DNA of 64,000 nucleotides from positions 2,480,001 to 2,544,000 of the forward strand of contig NZ_CP077369.1 of the NCBI RefSeq assembly GCF_019048525.1, read 5' to 3'. The position numbers and the translations under genes are program-made. Below the pieces are notes generated by a model, which had not been told where the DNA came from, made no database searches, and saw only the letters and a program-made list of their open reading frames with translations. This DNA comes from Acinetobacter lwoffii. GTDB lineage: Bacteria > Pseudomonadota > Gammaproteobacteria > Pseudomonadales > Moraxellaceae. Positions 9,076-17,807 of the stretch are shown one piece after another (the first letter of the stretch is position 1; each line of letters opens with the position of its first letter).

Positions 9076-10080
9076 ATGTCCACATTAGAAAAAACTGAAC
9101 TCAATATTGGCTATATTCCTTTACTTGATTGTGTTGCCATTCTCTGGGCCGAAAAACAGGGTTATTTTGCCGAGCAAGGATTAACCATCAATTTAATCCG
9201 TGAAGCCTCCTGGTCAAGTCTGCGTGACCGTCTGGCCTATGGCTTTCTGGATGCTGCACATTGTCTGTCCGCCATGTTGCCCGCTGCTGCCTTGGGCACA
9301 GACCAGTTACAGGTGGCTTTGCAAACCCCTCTAGTACTGAGCGTGAATCAGGCTTTTATTAGCCTACGGCAAGATCTGTGTTATGAACTCGGCATCCAGC
9401 CAGGGGATGATGAAGAAAGTACCTCAAAAAAACTTGTACAGGCTTTACAACAGAATCATCCCATCAATCTGGCCTATGTGTATAAATATTCGATTCACCA
9501 TTACTGTTTAAAAGAATGGCTGGCGCTGACTGATCCACAACTGGCCAAGAATATCCAGCTGATGACGTCTCCACCGCCTTCCATGGTAAAAGGAATCGCA
9601 GAACAGGTATTTGATGGTTTTTGCGTGGGAGAACCCTGGAATATTCAGGCCAAACTTGAAGGCTATAGCTTTATCGTCGCCGCCAGCCAGAATGTGATTC
9701 CAAAAGTTGCCGATAAAGTCTTGGCCATGACCCAGGAATGGGCAGAACAGCATCCATTTACCGTAGAGGCAGTGGTCAAGGCAGTACAAAAAGCGCAGAA
9801 TGATTTAAAGCAGCGCAATGATTTATCAGACGTGTGGAACATGCTGGTGGATTATCAGATTATTCAGTTTGAATGTTCCGCCCAGCGGCATGTCTATGAC
9901 TTTTACAAGATCAAGAATATTATCCGGAATTTTGTTGGGGAAATCGCCCAACCGAAAGTCGATGATTTTATCTGGCTCCTGCAGCAGATGCAGAAATGGG
10001 AAAATCTTGATCTGTCAGTGGATGATCAGCTACAGATTGCACAATCCTGTATTTATCAACAAGAATCTAGCACTGTTTAA
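9076..10080 (+). CDS. nasS: NasS-like nitrate/nitrite sensor (NrtA/CmpA-type binding protein)
   Basis: A soluble periplasmic-binding-protein fold (334 residues) without a signal peptide or lipobox; the N-terminus MSTLEKTELNIGYIPLLDC goes straight into the NrtA/CmpA fold. Absence of export plus tight linkage to nasT identifies it as the cytoplasmic nitrate sensor NasS rather than a transporter subunit. Known NasS proteins sequester NasT until nitrate or nitrite binds. AAGGAAAAGC precedes the ATG I chose; the longer frame beginning inside nasT lacks such a site. No nitrate permease is encoded next to it, so nitrate uptake must lie elsewhere. The gene ends at a strong bidirectional terminator. 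Confidence 0.85.
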   Translation: MSTLEKTELNIGYIPLLDCVAILWAEKQGYFAEQGLTINLIREASWSSLRDRLAYGFLDAAHCLSAMLPAAALGTDQLQVALQTPLVLSVNQAFISLRQDLCYELGIQPGDDEESTSKKLVQALQQNHPINLAYVYKYSIHHYCLKEWLALTDPQLAKNIQLMTSPPPSMVKGIAEQVFDGFCVGEPWNIQAKLEGYSFIVAASQNVIPKVADKVLAMTQEWAEQHPFTVEAVVKAVQKAQNDLKQRNDLSDVWNMLVDYQIIQFECSAQRHVYDFYKIKNIIRNFVGEIAQPKVDDFIWLLQQMQKWENLDLSVDDQLQIAQSCIYQQESSTV

Positions 10081-10099
10081 TACTTTGTATATTCCCATA

Positions 10100-10130
10100 A
10101 AAAAGACCCGGGGAAATTCCGGGTCTTTTT
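10100..10130. terminator. Bidirectional intrinsic terminator between nasS and mtlD
   Basis: AAAAAGACCCGG and CCGGGTCTTTTT form a GC-rich stem around a short loop, with A and T runs on both sides. It can end both the plus-strand nasTS transcript and the converging mtlD transcript. Confidence 0.9.
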
Positions 10131-10145
10131 TATTTAATGTTTTAT

Positions 10146-12272
10146 TTAGCTTAATGCCCGCTGTAAATCCAGTTGCATGAATTTCTGCAAGGACAATTTT
10201 CCAGCAATAATCTGATTGATGAATTGTGACATTTCATCATATAGCGCCTCATAGAGCTGTGGCTCCAATGCCATATGTCTCAACTGAATCTGCAAATGCA
10301 TCAAAAGTTCCTGCTGCCCGCATTCACCCTGCTCGAGAGCATAGACATAACCGAGCACCGCTCCTTTTAATATAACATCATAAGCTAAGCTATATTTAAG
10401 CAAGGTGGCCAATGACCCCATAACACGCTCATTATACTCAAGTTTTCTTAGGGGTTCACGACCTACACGCGCGCATGGATCCTGATAAGCATTGGCACAG
10501 GATTCACTAAAGCTTTGAGCCAGACGTTCCAGGTCTGAGGCATGTTTTGGAATCTGGTAGCAGAGACCATGCTTCACCTGAGCTAAGGCTTGGTGCATAA
10601 ATTTTCTGACTGTATGATCAGACATGGCAACACCAATAGTCTGATGTCCACGCAGACTGGCATACCACGCCATCATCGCATGCACGCCATTCCATAAGCG
10701 GTTTTTAATCAGCTGGATATTGGCAATATCATCCACCAGAATCATCTGCCGCATTTTCGCCAGTAACGGACTGTTATTTTCTACATAAATCGGCATATCT
10801 GTTTCAGCATTAAACAGAATCAGATCCATAGACTGCAGAATATGACTCGGCTGGAAATTACGGCGCAGGTCTTCAATATATAGCCCAGCCTGATGTTCCT
10901 GTTCTGCATTCAGTGCCGTAGCATCATCCAGATCAACTACGGACAGATCCTCATCCAGTTGATATTGCTTGAACATGTTGTATTTGATACGCAGCTGACG
11001 GTACAGTTTCTGGTCCGACAGCTTGGACACCATACGGTTGACCACGGTGTCACAGAAATAATGTTGATCCATAATTTTCTGGGCTGTCTGTCCATCAGTA
11101 ATCATTCGCAGACTATTCAGAATCTGCTGCATTACCCGTTGTTTAGCGCCGATTTTATTCAGGATAATTAAAACTGTCAGTGGCTGATCCTGCTGCTCAT
11201 AAGCCAGATAACGTGCGTATAAGCCCTGTGCAATGACCTCTGCTTCAGAAACCAGCGCTTCCTCAGGTACGCAGACTGCTACAAGACTGGATTCAATATA
11301 CATGTTCTGCATTTGTTCCAGATCATGCGCATCAATCACGCTCATATTTTCAATACGCTGGTCAAAAGAATTCTGGCCATAGCGAATACAGTAAGTGCCA
11401 AAAGCATTGACGCTAGATTGATACAGCGGATTACGTGTCGAAGCAATAATTTTGCGCGGACGAGTGTATCCATCCCAGTGTGATAATACCTGAGCCAGAT
11501 AACCGCCCCCAATTGCACCAAAACCGTGAATCCCGACAGTCAGCTGATTGAGTGTTTGCGGAAAAGCAGTATTCAGTTCCGGCATGTCCAGAACCGGAAC
11601 AAACTGGTTCAGTTCCATTAAAAAATCTTCGACCGTTTCATAATAATACTGGGCTTGTGCCAGCATGGACTCGTTCGGTATTTTGATATCCTTGAAAAGT
11701 ACCGTCATACCACCTGCATCATAGGCAGAACGCAAACCGTTTTCAGAATCTTCAAACATCAGGCACTGGGCCGGGCTTAAATTGATTTTTTCGGCTGCAC
11801 TGATAAAAATTTCCGGATGAGGTTTCCCCTGTTTAATCTCATCGCCACACACCAGCACATCAAAAAACTTATAGACATTGGCATTGATCAGATATTCTTC
11901 TGCGATTGCACGGCGACTTGAAGTCGCCACCCCCATTTTCAGGCCTGCCTTGCGTAAGCGTTCCAATACCTGCAATAAACCCTTTTTAATGGGAACACCG
12001 TGATGACGTACATGTTCCAGTTCCAGCACATCGGCACGCTGGCGAATCTCAGCATAGGGCACATCCTGTCCATAACGCTCTTTGGCTAGCTGCTCTGCAC
12101 TACGGGCACTGAGGCCCAAACACTGCATTAAATAACTTTCAGAAAATTCGACACCAATCAGCTCACGTGAAGCTTGCTGCAAGGTTTGAAAGCGCAAGCG
12201 TTCCGTATCGAACATGGTTCCATCCATATCGAAAATTGCGCCATGTACGATTTGATTTTTAAACTCTAACAT
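10146..12272 (-). CDS. mtlD: Bifunctional mannitol-1-phosphate dehydrogenase/phosphatase
   Basis: This gene makes mannitol from fructose-6-phosphate. An N-terminal HAD phosphatase (about 1-215; FDMDGTMFDTE with the nucleophile Asp, the KPHPEIF lysine loop, and MFEDSENGL) is fused to a mannitol dehydrogenase domain with the Rossmann Gly-rich segment VGIHGFGAIGGGYL (about 247-260). The 708-residue fusion is the form described in Acinetobacter, where it supplies mannitol as a compatible solute under salt stress. It stands alone between two nitrogen loci, with a terminator after it. The upstream 300 bases run towards the sigma-54 promoter of the ABC genes on the other strand; I see no separate recognisable osmotic signal in them. 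Confidence 0.9.
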   Translation of the reverse strand: MLEFKNQIVHGAIFDMDGTMFDTERLRFQTLQQASRELIGVEFSESYLMQCLGLSARSAEQLAKERYGQDVPYAEIRQRADVLELEHVRHHGVPIKKGLLQVLERLRKAGLKMGVATSSRRAIAEEYLINANVYKFFDVLVCGDEIKQGKPHPEIFISAAEKINLSPAQCLMFEDSENGLRSAYDAGGMTVLFKDIKIPNESMLAQAQYYYETVEDFLMELNQFVPVLDMPELNTAFPQTLNQLTVGIHGFGAIGGGYLAQVLSHWDGYTRPRKIIASTRNPLYQSSVNAFGTYCIRYGQNSFDQRIENMSVIDAHDLEQMQNMYIESSLVAVCVPEEALVSEAEVIAQGLYARYLAYEQQDQPLTVLIILNKIGAKQRVMQQILNSLRMITDGQTAQKIMDQHYFCDTVVNRMVSKLSDQKLYRQLRIKYNMFKQYQLDEDLSVVDLDDATALNAEQEHQAGLYIEDLRRNFQPSHILQSMDLILFNAETDMPIYVENNSPLLAKMRQMILVDDIANIQLIKNRLWNGVHAMMAWYASLRGHQTIGVAMSDHTVRKFMHQALAQVKHGLCYQIPKHASDLERLAQSFSESCANAYQDPCARVGREPLRKLEYNERVMGSLATLLKYSLAYDVILKGAVLGYVYALEQGECGQQELLMHLQIQLRHMALEPQLYEALYDEMSQFINQIIAGKLSLQKFMQLDLQRALS

Positions 12273-12526
12273 TGCTCCCCTTTTTATAATTCAATGAGTT
12301 AAGAAGTGAGCAATACCTTAAAGAAAAGCTGGGTCGAATTAAACCGATGTAAAGATATGAAATAGTTTGGATCAAAAAATAACCAATAAAGACTAAAATT
12401 CCATGTTTTATGTTTCTACATGTAATCAGAATGTTAACTTAAGTAAGTTGCCATCCTTACCTTTCATTTTAAATTTTCTTTTTAAATATAAGATTATTTT
12501 AACATTTTGGCTGTTTCCCCTCATCA

Positions 12527-12542
12527 TGGCATCCATTTTGCT
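12527..12542 (+). promoter_or_regulatory. Sigma-54 promoter for the ABC transporter/dioxygenase operon
   Basis: TGGCATCCATTTTGCT fits TGGCACG-N4-TTGCW except at positions 6-7, with GG-N10-GC spacing. The predicted start near 12553 is about 38 bases before the permease ATG. The other 280 bases of this mtlD/permease gap are AT-rich, with no gene and no ykkC-type riboswitch that I can see. Confidence 0.68.
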
Positions 12543-12590
12543 TAGTCAGTATTACGTTTTATAAAATTTGTAATATTGAGGGGCAACACT

Positions 12591-13535
12591 ATGAGTTACG
12601 TTGCACGTGAACTCAGTCAAAGAAATAAACTACTGTTTGGCTTGGGGTCTTTTTTAATACCAATTCTAATTTGGTGTGCAGTCAGCTACTTGCCATTTAT
12701 CTGGCATCCACAAGTCCAGATTACTGATTCAGGTAGTGTTGCCTATTTACAGGTAGAGAGTCGTATTGATAAAGACCAGTTTTTTTCTGCTGCGCAGTCT
12801 GCGGTAGATCAGGGTCTTACCCCACCGCAAGGTATTCTGGTCAACCCGATTTATCTGCCTGCACCGCATGAAGTTGCGATTGCACTGATCACAGCTTTTA
12901 CCACGGAGCCGGCTCAGGCCAATGCGCCCTGGTTTCATGAAAGCCTGTGGCACAGTATCAAGCTGGTCTTTACCGCGTTCTTTATTTCTTCCTTGGTTGG
13001 TATTCCACTCGGTATTTTATGTGGGTTTTCAAATAAATTTGCCCAGCTGACCGAACCCTTTGTTGAGTTCTTCCGTTACTTGCCTGCTCCGGCCTTTGGT
13101 GCACTGGCAGTGGCAATTCTCGGAATTAATGATGCACCCAAAATTGCCATTATTGTGATAGGAACCCTGTTCCAGCAAATCCTGATCATTGCCAATACTA
13201 CTCGTCTGGTTGATCGCAGCCTGATTGAAGCCGGTTTTACTTTGGGTACAACGAAACTGAAAAGTCTGTTTCATGTGGTGATTCCAGCAGCCATGCCAGA
13301 AATTTATCGTAATCTGCGCGTACTGCTAGGTTGGGCATGGACTTATTTAATCGTAGCAGAATTGATCGGCAGTACCTCCGGGATTACCTGGTTCATTACC
13401 CAGCAAGCCCGCTATCAGAACTTCGACAATGTCTTTGCCGCGATCCTGATCATTGGGGTGATTGGTCTGCTGTGTGATGTGATTTTAATGAAACTGGGAC
13501 AACGCTTATTTAAATGGAAACCGGGAGCCAACTGA
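12591..13535 (+). CDS. ABC transporter permease, NrtB/TauC/SsuC family (putative guanidine/urea-type nitrogen importer)
   Basis: This inner-membrane permease has 314 residues. It begins with a transmembrane helix (LLFGLGSFLIPILIWCAVSY), then an extended non-membrane segment (about 45-115), then a BPD_transp_1 domain with five or six helices. The EAGFTLGTTKLKSLFHVVIPAAMP stretch is the EAA loop that docks with the ATPase. The ATG at 12591 follows GAGGGG; the TTG five codons upstream is less likely. Its stop overlaps the ATPase start by one base. Its matching binding protein is encoded in the converging unit at 16785-17807. The substrate is inferred from the surrounding guanidine carboxylase genes, not seen in the sequence. 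Confidence 0.85.
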   Translation: MSYVARELSQRNKLLFGLGSFLIPILIWCAVSYLPFIWHPQVQITDSGSVAYLQVESRIDKDQFFSAAQSAVDQGLTPPQGILVNPIYLPAPHEVAIALITAFTTEPAQANAPWFHESLWHSIKLVFTAFFISSLVGIPLGILCGFSNKFAQLTEPFVEFFRYLPAPAFGALAVAILGINDAPKIAIIVIGTLFQQILIIANTTRLVDRSLIEAGFTLGTTKLKSLFHVVIPAAMPEIYRNLRVLLGWAWTYLIVAELIGSTSGITWFITQQARYQNFDNVFAAILIIGVIGLLCDVILMKLGQRLFKWKPGAN

Positions 13536-14416
13536 TGCAAAACACTGAATTTAATACCCGCGAATACTTTGACAAGATTTATAGCCGTCCGGTGATTCTG
13601 GAAGCGAAGCAACTGACACAAAAATTCAGTCATGGCAAAACTGAACGTACGGTTTTAAATGCACTCAATTTGAAAATTCATAAGCGTGAATTTATCTGTG
13701 TGATCGGGCCTTCCGGTTGCGGCAAGTCTACGTTTAGCCGTGTAGTCGCCGGTCTGGATCCTTATAGCAGTGGTGAGATTCTGGTCGACAGCCAACCCAT
13801 CACCGGCCCTAGTCCGGAGCGTGGCATGGTGTTTCAGGGCTATACCCTGTTTCCATGGAAAACTGTTAAAGAAAATGTCATGTTTGGTCCACGTATGAAA
13901 GGTCAAAGCAGTGCAGCGGCTGAAGCCCAAGCCCGTGAATGGATCAATATTATTGGTCTGGAAAAATATGAAAACCAGTATCCGCATGAACTGTCAGGCG
14001 GGATGAAGCAGCGGGTCGCGATTGCCCGCGCATTGGTCAATGAACCGAAAATCCTGTTGATGGATGAACCTTTTGGGGCACTCGATCCGCATACACGGCA
14101 AAAAATGCAGCGTCACCTGATGGATCTTTGGCAAAACATCGATATCACCATTATTTTTGTCACCCACGATATGGATGAAGCCATTTTACTGGCCGACCGG
14201 ATTGTTGCACTGAAAGCCAATCCGGGGGAAATCAAGGAAATTATTGAAGTAGACCTCCCTCGTCCACGCCTTCCTGACGTCATGTTAACCCCGGAATTTA
14301 AACAGCTACGCCAGCATGTGAATCAGTTGGTGCATGCTGAAGAAGATGAGCTTGATCCAGCACTGGCAGAACTTCCGGTCATTCCGCGCATGACCAAGGT
14401 CAGCAGCAATAAATAA
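13535..14416 (+). CDS. ABC transporter ATPase, nitrate/sulfonate/bicarbonate family
   Basis: The 293-residue cytoplasmic ATPase has Walker A GPSGCGKSTF (about residue 60), Q-loop MVFQGYTLFPW, signature LSGGMKQR, Walker B ILLMDEPFGALD and H-loop VTHDMDEA, all intact. It energises the permease directly upstream. The ATG at 13535 uses the A of the permease TGA, with GGGAG just upstream, so a translationally coupled pair is likely. The C-terminal 60 residues beyond the core are family-typical. Substrate specificity cannot be read from an ATPase; the guess of guanidine or urea comes from the neighbouring genes. Confidence 0.88.
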   Translation: MQNTEFNTREYFDKIYSRPVILEAKQLTQKFSHGKTERTVLNALNLKIHKREFICVIGPSGCGKSTFSRVVAGLDPYSSGEILVDSQPITGPSPERGMVFQGYTLFPWKTVKENVMFGPRMKGQSSAAAEAQAREWINIIGLEKYENQYPHELSGGMKQRVAIARALVNEPKILLMDEPFGALDPHTRQKMQRHLMDLWQNIDITIIFVTHDMDEAILLADRIVALKANPGEIKEIIEVDLPRPRLPDVMLTPEFKQLRQHVNQLVHAEEDELDPALAELPVIPRMTKVSSNK

Positions 14417-14493
14417 TCTTATTCAAAATGCCTTTGGGACGACCCGAAGGTTTTAATCGCTGTGTTGGACGACCAACATTAGAGGTGATTGTC

Positions 14494-15501
14494 ATGCAAG
14501 CGCAATATGTACTCCCACTGGTTGATATTTCAAAATTGCAAAGTCCGGATTTAGCCGATCGTATTGAAGTTGCTCATGCTCTGGATCATGCCTGTAAAGA
14601 AGTCGGATTTCTTTATCTGCAAGGCGACCAGTTTAATTTTGATTACGCCAAAGCCCTGATTGAAATGGCCCAGTCCTATTTTTCTCAGGATCTGGACACC
14701 AAAATGCAGCACTATATTGGCAAATCAAAAAACCATAGTGGCTATGTGCCGATTGGCGAAGAACAGTTTGCAGGCAACAGTTATGACTTAAAAGAAGCCT
14801 ATGATGTCAATTATGACTATCAGGGACCTGAAACTGATTGTCCTTTGCTAGGCCCAACGTTATGGCCAGAAGATCCAAACTTTCAGGCAGTCGTCAGCCA
14901 GTATTATGGCCACTTGCGCGGGATCAGCCAGCAGATTTTTGCTGCCTTTGCACTGGTATTGGGCGTTCGTGAGGATTTTTTTGAAAGCAAAATTAATGAT
15001 GCACCAAGTCAGCTACGCTTGATTCATTATCCCTATAATCCGGAGGTGAAAGATGCCGAAGGTATTGGCGCACATACCGATTACGAATGCTTTACCCTGC
15101 TGTTACCAACCGCGCCTGGCTTACAGGTTTTGAATAAAGCCGGCGAATGGATCGACATTCCCCTGATCGAAAATACTCTGGTGATGAATATTGGCGACAT
15201 GATGGAAATTCTATCCAATAGTAAATATCTTGCGACCAGGCATCGGGTGAAAAAGGTCTCGGAAGAACGTTATTCATTTCCATTATTTTGTGCTTGTAAT
15301 TATGACACCGTGATCGAACCAGTCATTCAAACTGAAGATCGCAAATATTCTGCCCTGATAGGCGGAGAGCACCTGTTTAACCAGACCGCACAGACCTTTC
15401 AATATTTAAAACAGCGCGTTGCTAGCGGAGAACTGATACTTAAAAATGCTGTACCACTTTCCTCTTTTGGACTTGAGGAACAGGCGGAGACAGCATCATG
15501 A
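14494..15501 (+). CDS. 2-oxoglutarate/Fe(II)-dependent dioxygenase, isopenicillin N synthase family
   Basis: The 335-residue protein has the N-terminal DIOX_N region (about 5-130) and a 2OG-Fe(II) oxygenase domain with the facial triad: HTD in IGAHTDYECFTLL and the distal His in LATRHRVKKV, then RYSFPLF, whose Arg-x-Ser binds 2-oxoglutarate. Members of this family hydroxylate amino acids or cleave them; the ethylene-forming enzyme and plant arginine hydroxylases release guanidine. Because it lies between an importer and an SMR pump in a guanidine locus, release of guanidine from a guanidino compound is a reasonable inference, not shown here. The ATG at 14494 follows GAGGTGA. Its stop overlaps the next gene (ATGA). 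Confidence 0.8.
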   Translation: MQAQYVLPLVDISKLQSPDLADRIEVAHALDHACKEVGFLYLQGDQFNFDYAKALIEMAQSYFSQDLDTKMQHYIGKSKNHSGYVPIGEEQFAGNSYDLKEAYDVNYDYQGPETDCPLLGPTLWPEDPNFQAVVSQYYGHLRGISQQIFAAFALVLGVREDFFESKINDAPSQLRLIHYPYNPEVKDAEGIGAHTDYECFTLLLPTAPGLQVLNKAGEWIDIPLIENTLVMNIGDMMEILSNSKYLATRHRVKKVSEERYSFPLFCACNYDTVIEPVIQTEDRKYSALIGGEHLFNQTAQTFQYLKQRVASGELILKNAVPLSSFGLEEQAETAS

Positions 15502-16379
15502 ATCTGTTTGAAGTGATTAAAAGCTTAAAACCTGTAATTTCTCAGCCAGAGATTATTCCAGACTTTTTATACGGTGCTTTCCGGCGTAAAAGTATCAGTT
15601 TTTATAATGGCCTGACTGATGAAAACACCATTGTGTACTGGTTTCAGTCGCGCAGTTTTACCATTGATCTTCGTCTAAAAAGCCAGACGGGAACTGCTGT
15701 TCAGGAACGCCAAGGCTGGATTGGCAATACACTTTGGGATAGCGCCTGCCAACTCTTGTCCTGGGAAGTGAAAGACTACGCCAATTACCAGAATCATGTG
15801 CAGTGGCCGGAACCTGCTAGGTTGCATGCAATTGGCAACTGCATTCTGGAATTTTCTCCAAGCAATGTCTATGTCGAAGACTGGCGCCAGCAGGTACAAC
15901 ACGGTTTATTTTTAGGGCTGCGACTGCAATCTGCGATTGATGTTCAATCTGGTCAGACACTGGAAATGGATGGTGGTCTGATTATTTGTGCTGATCATAT
16001 TGCTTATGCCCTAACGCGTTTGCCGAAAGTGCAAAGTGCAGTAGCTCAAATGGATTTGAAAGCTGTCGATCCGACCGTGTTTGCCTTGGTGGAAAGTTTT
16101 GAGGTTTCTATCGGGACTGATGGTCAAGCTAAAACTTACAGCACCCGCAGCAGTGAGACAGGCAAAACCTTTAATCTGGAAAATTTTGAAGTTCTCAATG
16201 AAAGCAGTCTGGTTCAGCATGTAATTTTAGATGGTCGGGACATAGACCTGATATTTGAGCTGGATATGTACCAACCAGATTATGCATTTCAGTACAAAAC
16301 ACCAACGCCTACTGAAGCTGAAAGCTGGCTGAAGTTAGAACAGGATCACCTGATGCAGCATGCAGAACGGATGTTATAG
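15498..16379 (+). CDS. Uncharacterised protein of the guanidine/ABC operon
   Basis: I do not recognise this 293-residue protein. It is soluble, with no signal peptide or transmembrane segment, and looks beta-rich, with recurrent Trp/Tyr and short alternating hydrophobic strands (VYWFQSRSFTIDLRL, about residues 45-60; ILEFSPSNVYVEDW, about 115-130; LIICADHIAYALTRL, about 155-170). That pattern could suit a lipocalin-like or barrel fold, which is only an impression. It starts at ATGA inside the dioxygenase stop and is followed 8 bases later by the SMR gene, so it is co-translated with the dioxygenase and probably works with it, perhaps on the same substrate or product. Confidence 0.75.
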   Translation: MNLFEVIKSLKPVISQPEIIPDFLYGAFRRKSISFYNGLTDENTIVYWFQSRSFTIDLRLKSQTGTAVQERQGWIGNTLWDSACQLLSWEVKDYANYQNHVQWPEPARLHAIGNCILEFSPSNVYVEDWRQQVQHGLFLGLRLQSAIDVQSGQTLEMDGGLIICADHIAYALTRLPKVQSAVAQMDLKAVDPTVFALVESFEVSIGTDGQAKTYSTRSSETGKTFNLENFEVLNESSLVQHVILDGRDIDLIFELDMYQPDYAFQYKTPTPTEAESWLKLEQDHLMQHAERML

Positions 16380-16387
16380 GGAGAAAT

Positions 16388-16717
16388 ATGTCTTTTTTAT
16401 ATCTTTCGATTGCCATCATTGCAGAAGTCATCGCGACTTCTGCACTTAAAGCCTCCAATGGTTTTAGCGTGCTCTGGCCTTCGCTTGCCACCATTGCCGG
16501 TTATGCCGTTGCCCTATTTTTCCTGTCATTAACCATGAAAACCATCCCGATGGGCATTGCCTATGCAATCTGGTCAGGGGCCGGTATTATCCTGATTTCA
16601 ACGGTTGGCCTGCTGGTATTTAAACAGCAACTGGATCTTCCCGCGCTGATCGGTCTGGCGTTTATGATCATTGGCATTATTTTTATCAATGTCTTTTCCA
16701 AAAGTACGCAGCTTTAA
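16388..16717 (+). CDS. Small multidrug resistance (SMR) transporter, EmrE/Qac subtype
   Basis: This is a four-helix inner-membrane protein of 109 residues with the SMR proton/substrate Glu in helix 1 (AIIAEVIATSALKAS, about residue 13) and the helix-3 motif GIAYAIWSGAGI. Residue patterns (AEVIxTxALK, GIAYAIWSG, LDLPALIG) match EmrE/QacE rather than the Gdx/SugE guanidinium exporters, although the gene sits last in a guanidine-linked operon. Proton-coupled export of a substituted guanidinium or of a quaternary amine is possible. AGGGAG precedes the ATG. A bidirectional terminator follows. Confidence 0.88.
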   Translation: MSFLYLSIAIIAEVIATSALKASNGFSVLWPSLATIAGYAVALFFLSLTMKTIPMGIAYAIWSGAGIILISTVGLLVFKQQLDLPALIGLAFMIIGIIFINVFSKSTQL

Positions 16718-16740
16718 TTTTTAAATATTCATCTGATAGT

Positions 16741-16767
16741 AAAAAATCCCCAGACCGGGGATTTTTT
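16741..16767. terminator. Bidirectional terminator between the SMR and binding-protein genes
   Basis: AAAAAATCCCC and GGGGATTTTTT pair around AGACC, with A and T runs on both sides. It ends the plus-strand ABC/dioxygenase operon and the converging minus-strand allophanate hydrolase operon. Confidence 0.88.
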
Positions 16768-16784
16768 ATGCACGAAATCAGGCT

Positions 16785-17807
16785 TTATTGCAGCTCTTGC
16801 ACCAGAGTCGGAACAATCACACCATCCACGTTCATTTCAGTCGTATAAATGCCGTTTGCCACATTGAACTTGTTCACATGATAGCTGGAGCCATAGATCG
16901 AGTCGAAACCTTCACTTTTGGTAAAGACTTTTTTGTTTGCGGCCAGATCCAGCAAATGCGTGCCATCAATAAACTGCATGTAGGTTTTCGCATCGACACC
17001 GACACGTTTCGACATGATCTGTGCAGCATCTTCACGTGTAGCCGGGTCATTGATGTATTTGACGGTTTTATCCCAGACCTGAATCACCTTTTTCCATTGC
17101 TCTTTATTGGCTTCCAGATGGGCTGGATTAACGGTCAAGGTATCGTAGATTAATCCCGGCTTGTCTTTAGAGGTGAAAATAATCTTGGAACCGGCCACCG
17201 CGGATAAAGCCTGATTTGCCACTGGCTGCCATACCGCAATCGCATCAATATCGGGAGTGGCAAAAACCTGTGGCAATTCATTGGTCATGGTATTAACCAG
17301 TTTAACTTCATTCAGTTTAACCTTGGCATCATCCAGTGCAGTGGACAGCAATAAGTGATCGACCAGGCCTTTTTCAGTCGCAACTGTTTTACCGCGCAGA
17401 TCCTGAATCGAATTAATGCCATTCTTGGCAATAATTACGTCATTTCCAGCTGAATAATCGGTCGCCATGATCATCACGCCCTTGGTCCCGCCAGAGCCAG
17501 TGACCAGATTATCACCATTAGTGACCAGTACGGCGTCCAGCTGATTCGCTGCGAATGCAGAGAGTGAAGCAGAATAGTCAAACCATTTAAAATCGGCATT
17601 AACTCCGGCATCTTCCAGCCAGCCTTTTTCAATCGCCACCTGCCAGGCCACAAATCCGGGCCAGTCACTATAACCAATACGGATGGGCTGGGTATTCACA
17701 CTCCCTACTGCCTTGGCATTTGGCTCAGGTACTTTAGCAGTATTATCACAACCACTTAAAAGGATTGCAGACAGTACGGAAACGGACATCAGTGCTTTTT
17801 TGATCAT
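16785..17807 (-). CDS. ABC transporter substrate-binding lipoprotein (NMT1/TauA-like)
   Basis: A 340-residue periplasmic binding protein anchored as a lipoprotein: signal MIKKALMSVSVLSAILLSGC with lipobox Cys20, then an NMT1/SsuA-like fold (IRIGYSDWPGFVAWQVAIEKGW, cut here by its domain boundary, opens the first lobe). It should deliver substrate to the permease and ATPase at 12591-14416, although those are in a different, converging transcript. Start choice: the ATG overlaps the allophanate hydrolase stop (ATGA) and is preceded by GGGGAAG. Linkage to allophanate hydrolase suggests guanidine, urea or a related guanidino compound as ligand; earlier annotation of relatives as urea binding is also compatible. 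Confidence 0.85.
   Translation of the reverse strand: MIKKALMSVSVLSAILLSGCDNTAKVPEPNAKAVGSVNTQPIRIGYSDWPGFVAWQVAIEKGWLEDAGVNADFKWFDYSASLSAFAANQLDAVLVTNGDNLVTGSGGTKGVMIMATDYSAGNDVIIAKNGINSIQDLRGKTVATEKGLVDHLLLSTALDDAKVKLNEVKLVNTMTNELPQVFATPDIDAIAVWQPVANQALSAVAGSKIIFTSKDKPGLIYDTLTVNPAHLEANKEQWKKVIQVWDKTVKYINDPATREDAAQIMSKRVGVDAKTYMQFIDGTHLLDLAANKKVFTKSEGFDSIYGSSYHVNKFNVANGIYTTEMNVDGVIVPTLVQELQ

Noticed and set aside
12273..12526. Second ykkC riboswitch ahead of the ABC/dioxygenase operon
   Set aside because: None of the conserved ykkC blocks occurs here or in the NikR-like upstream region.
16388..16717. Calling the SMR gene a guanidinium exporter (Gdx) from context
   Set aside because: The residues follow the EmrE/Qac subtype, so the specific name would not be supported.
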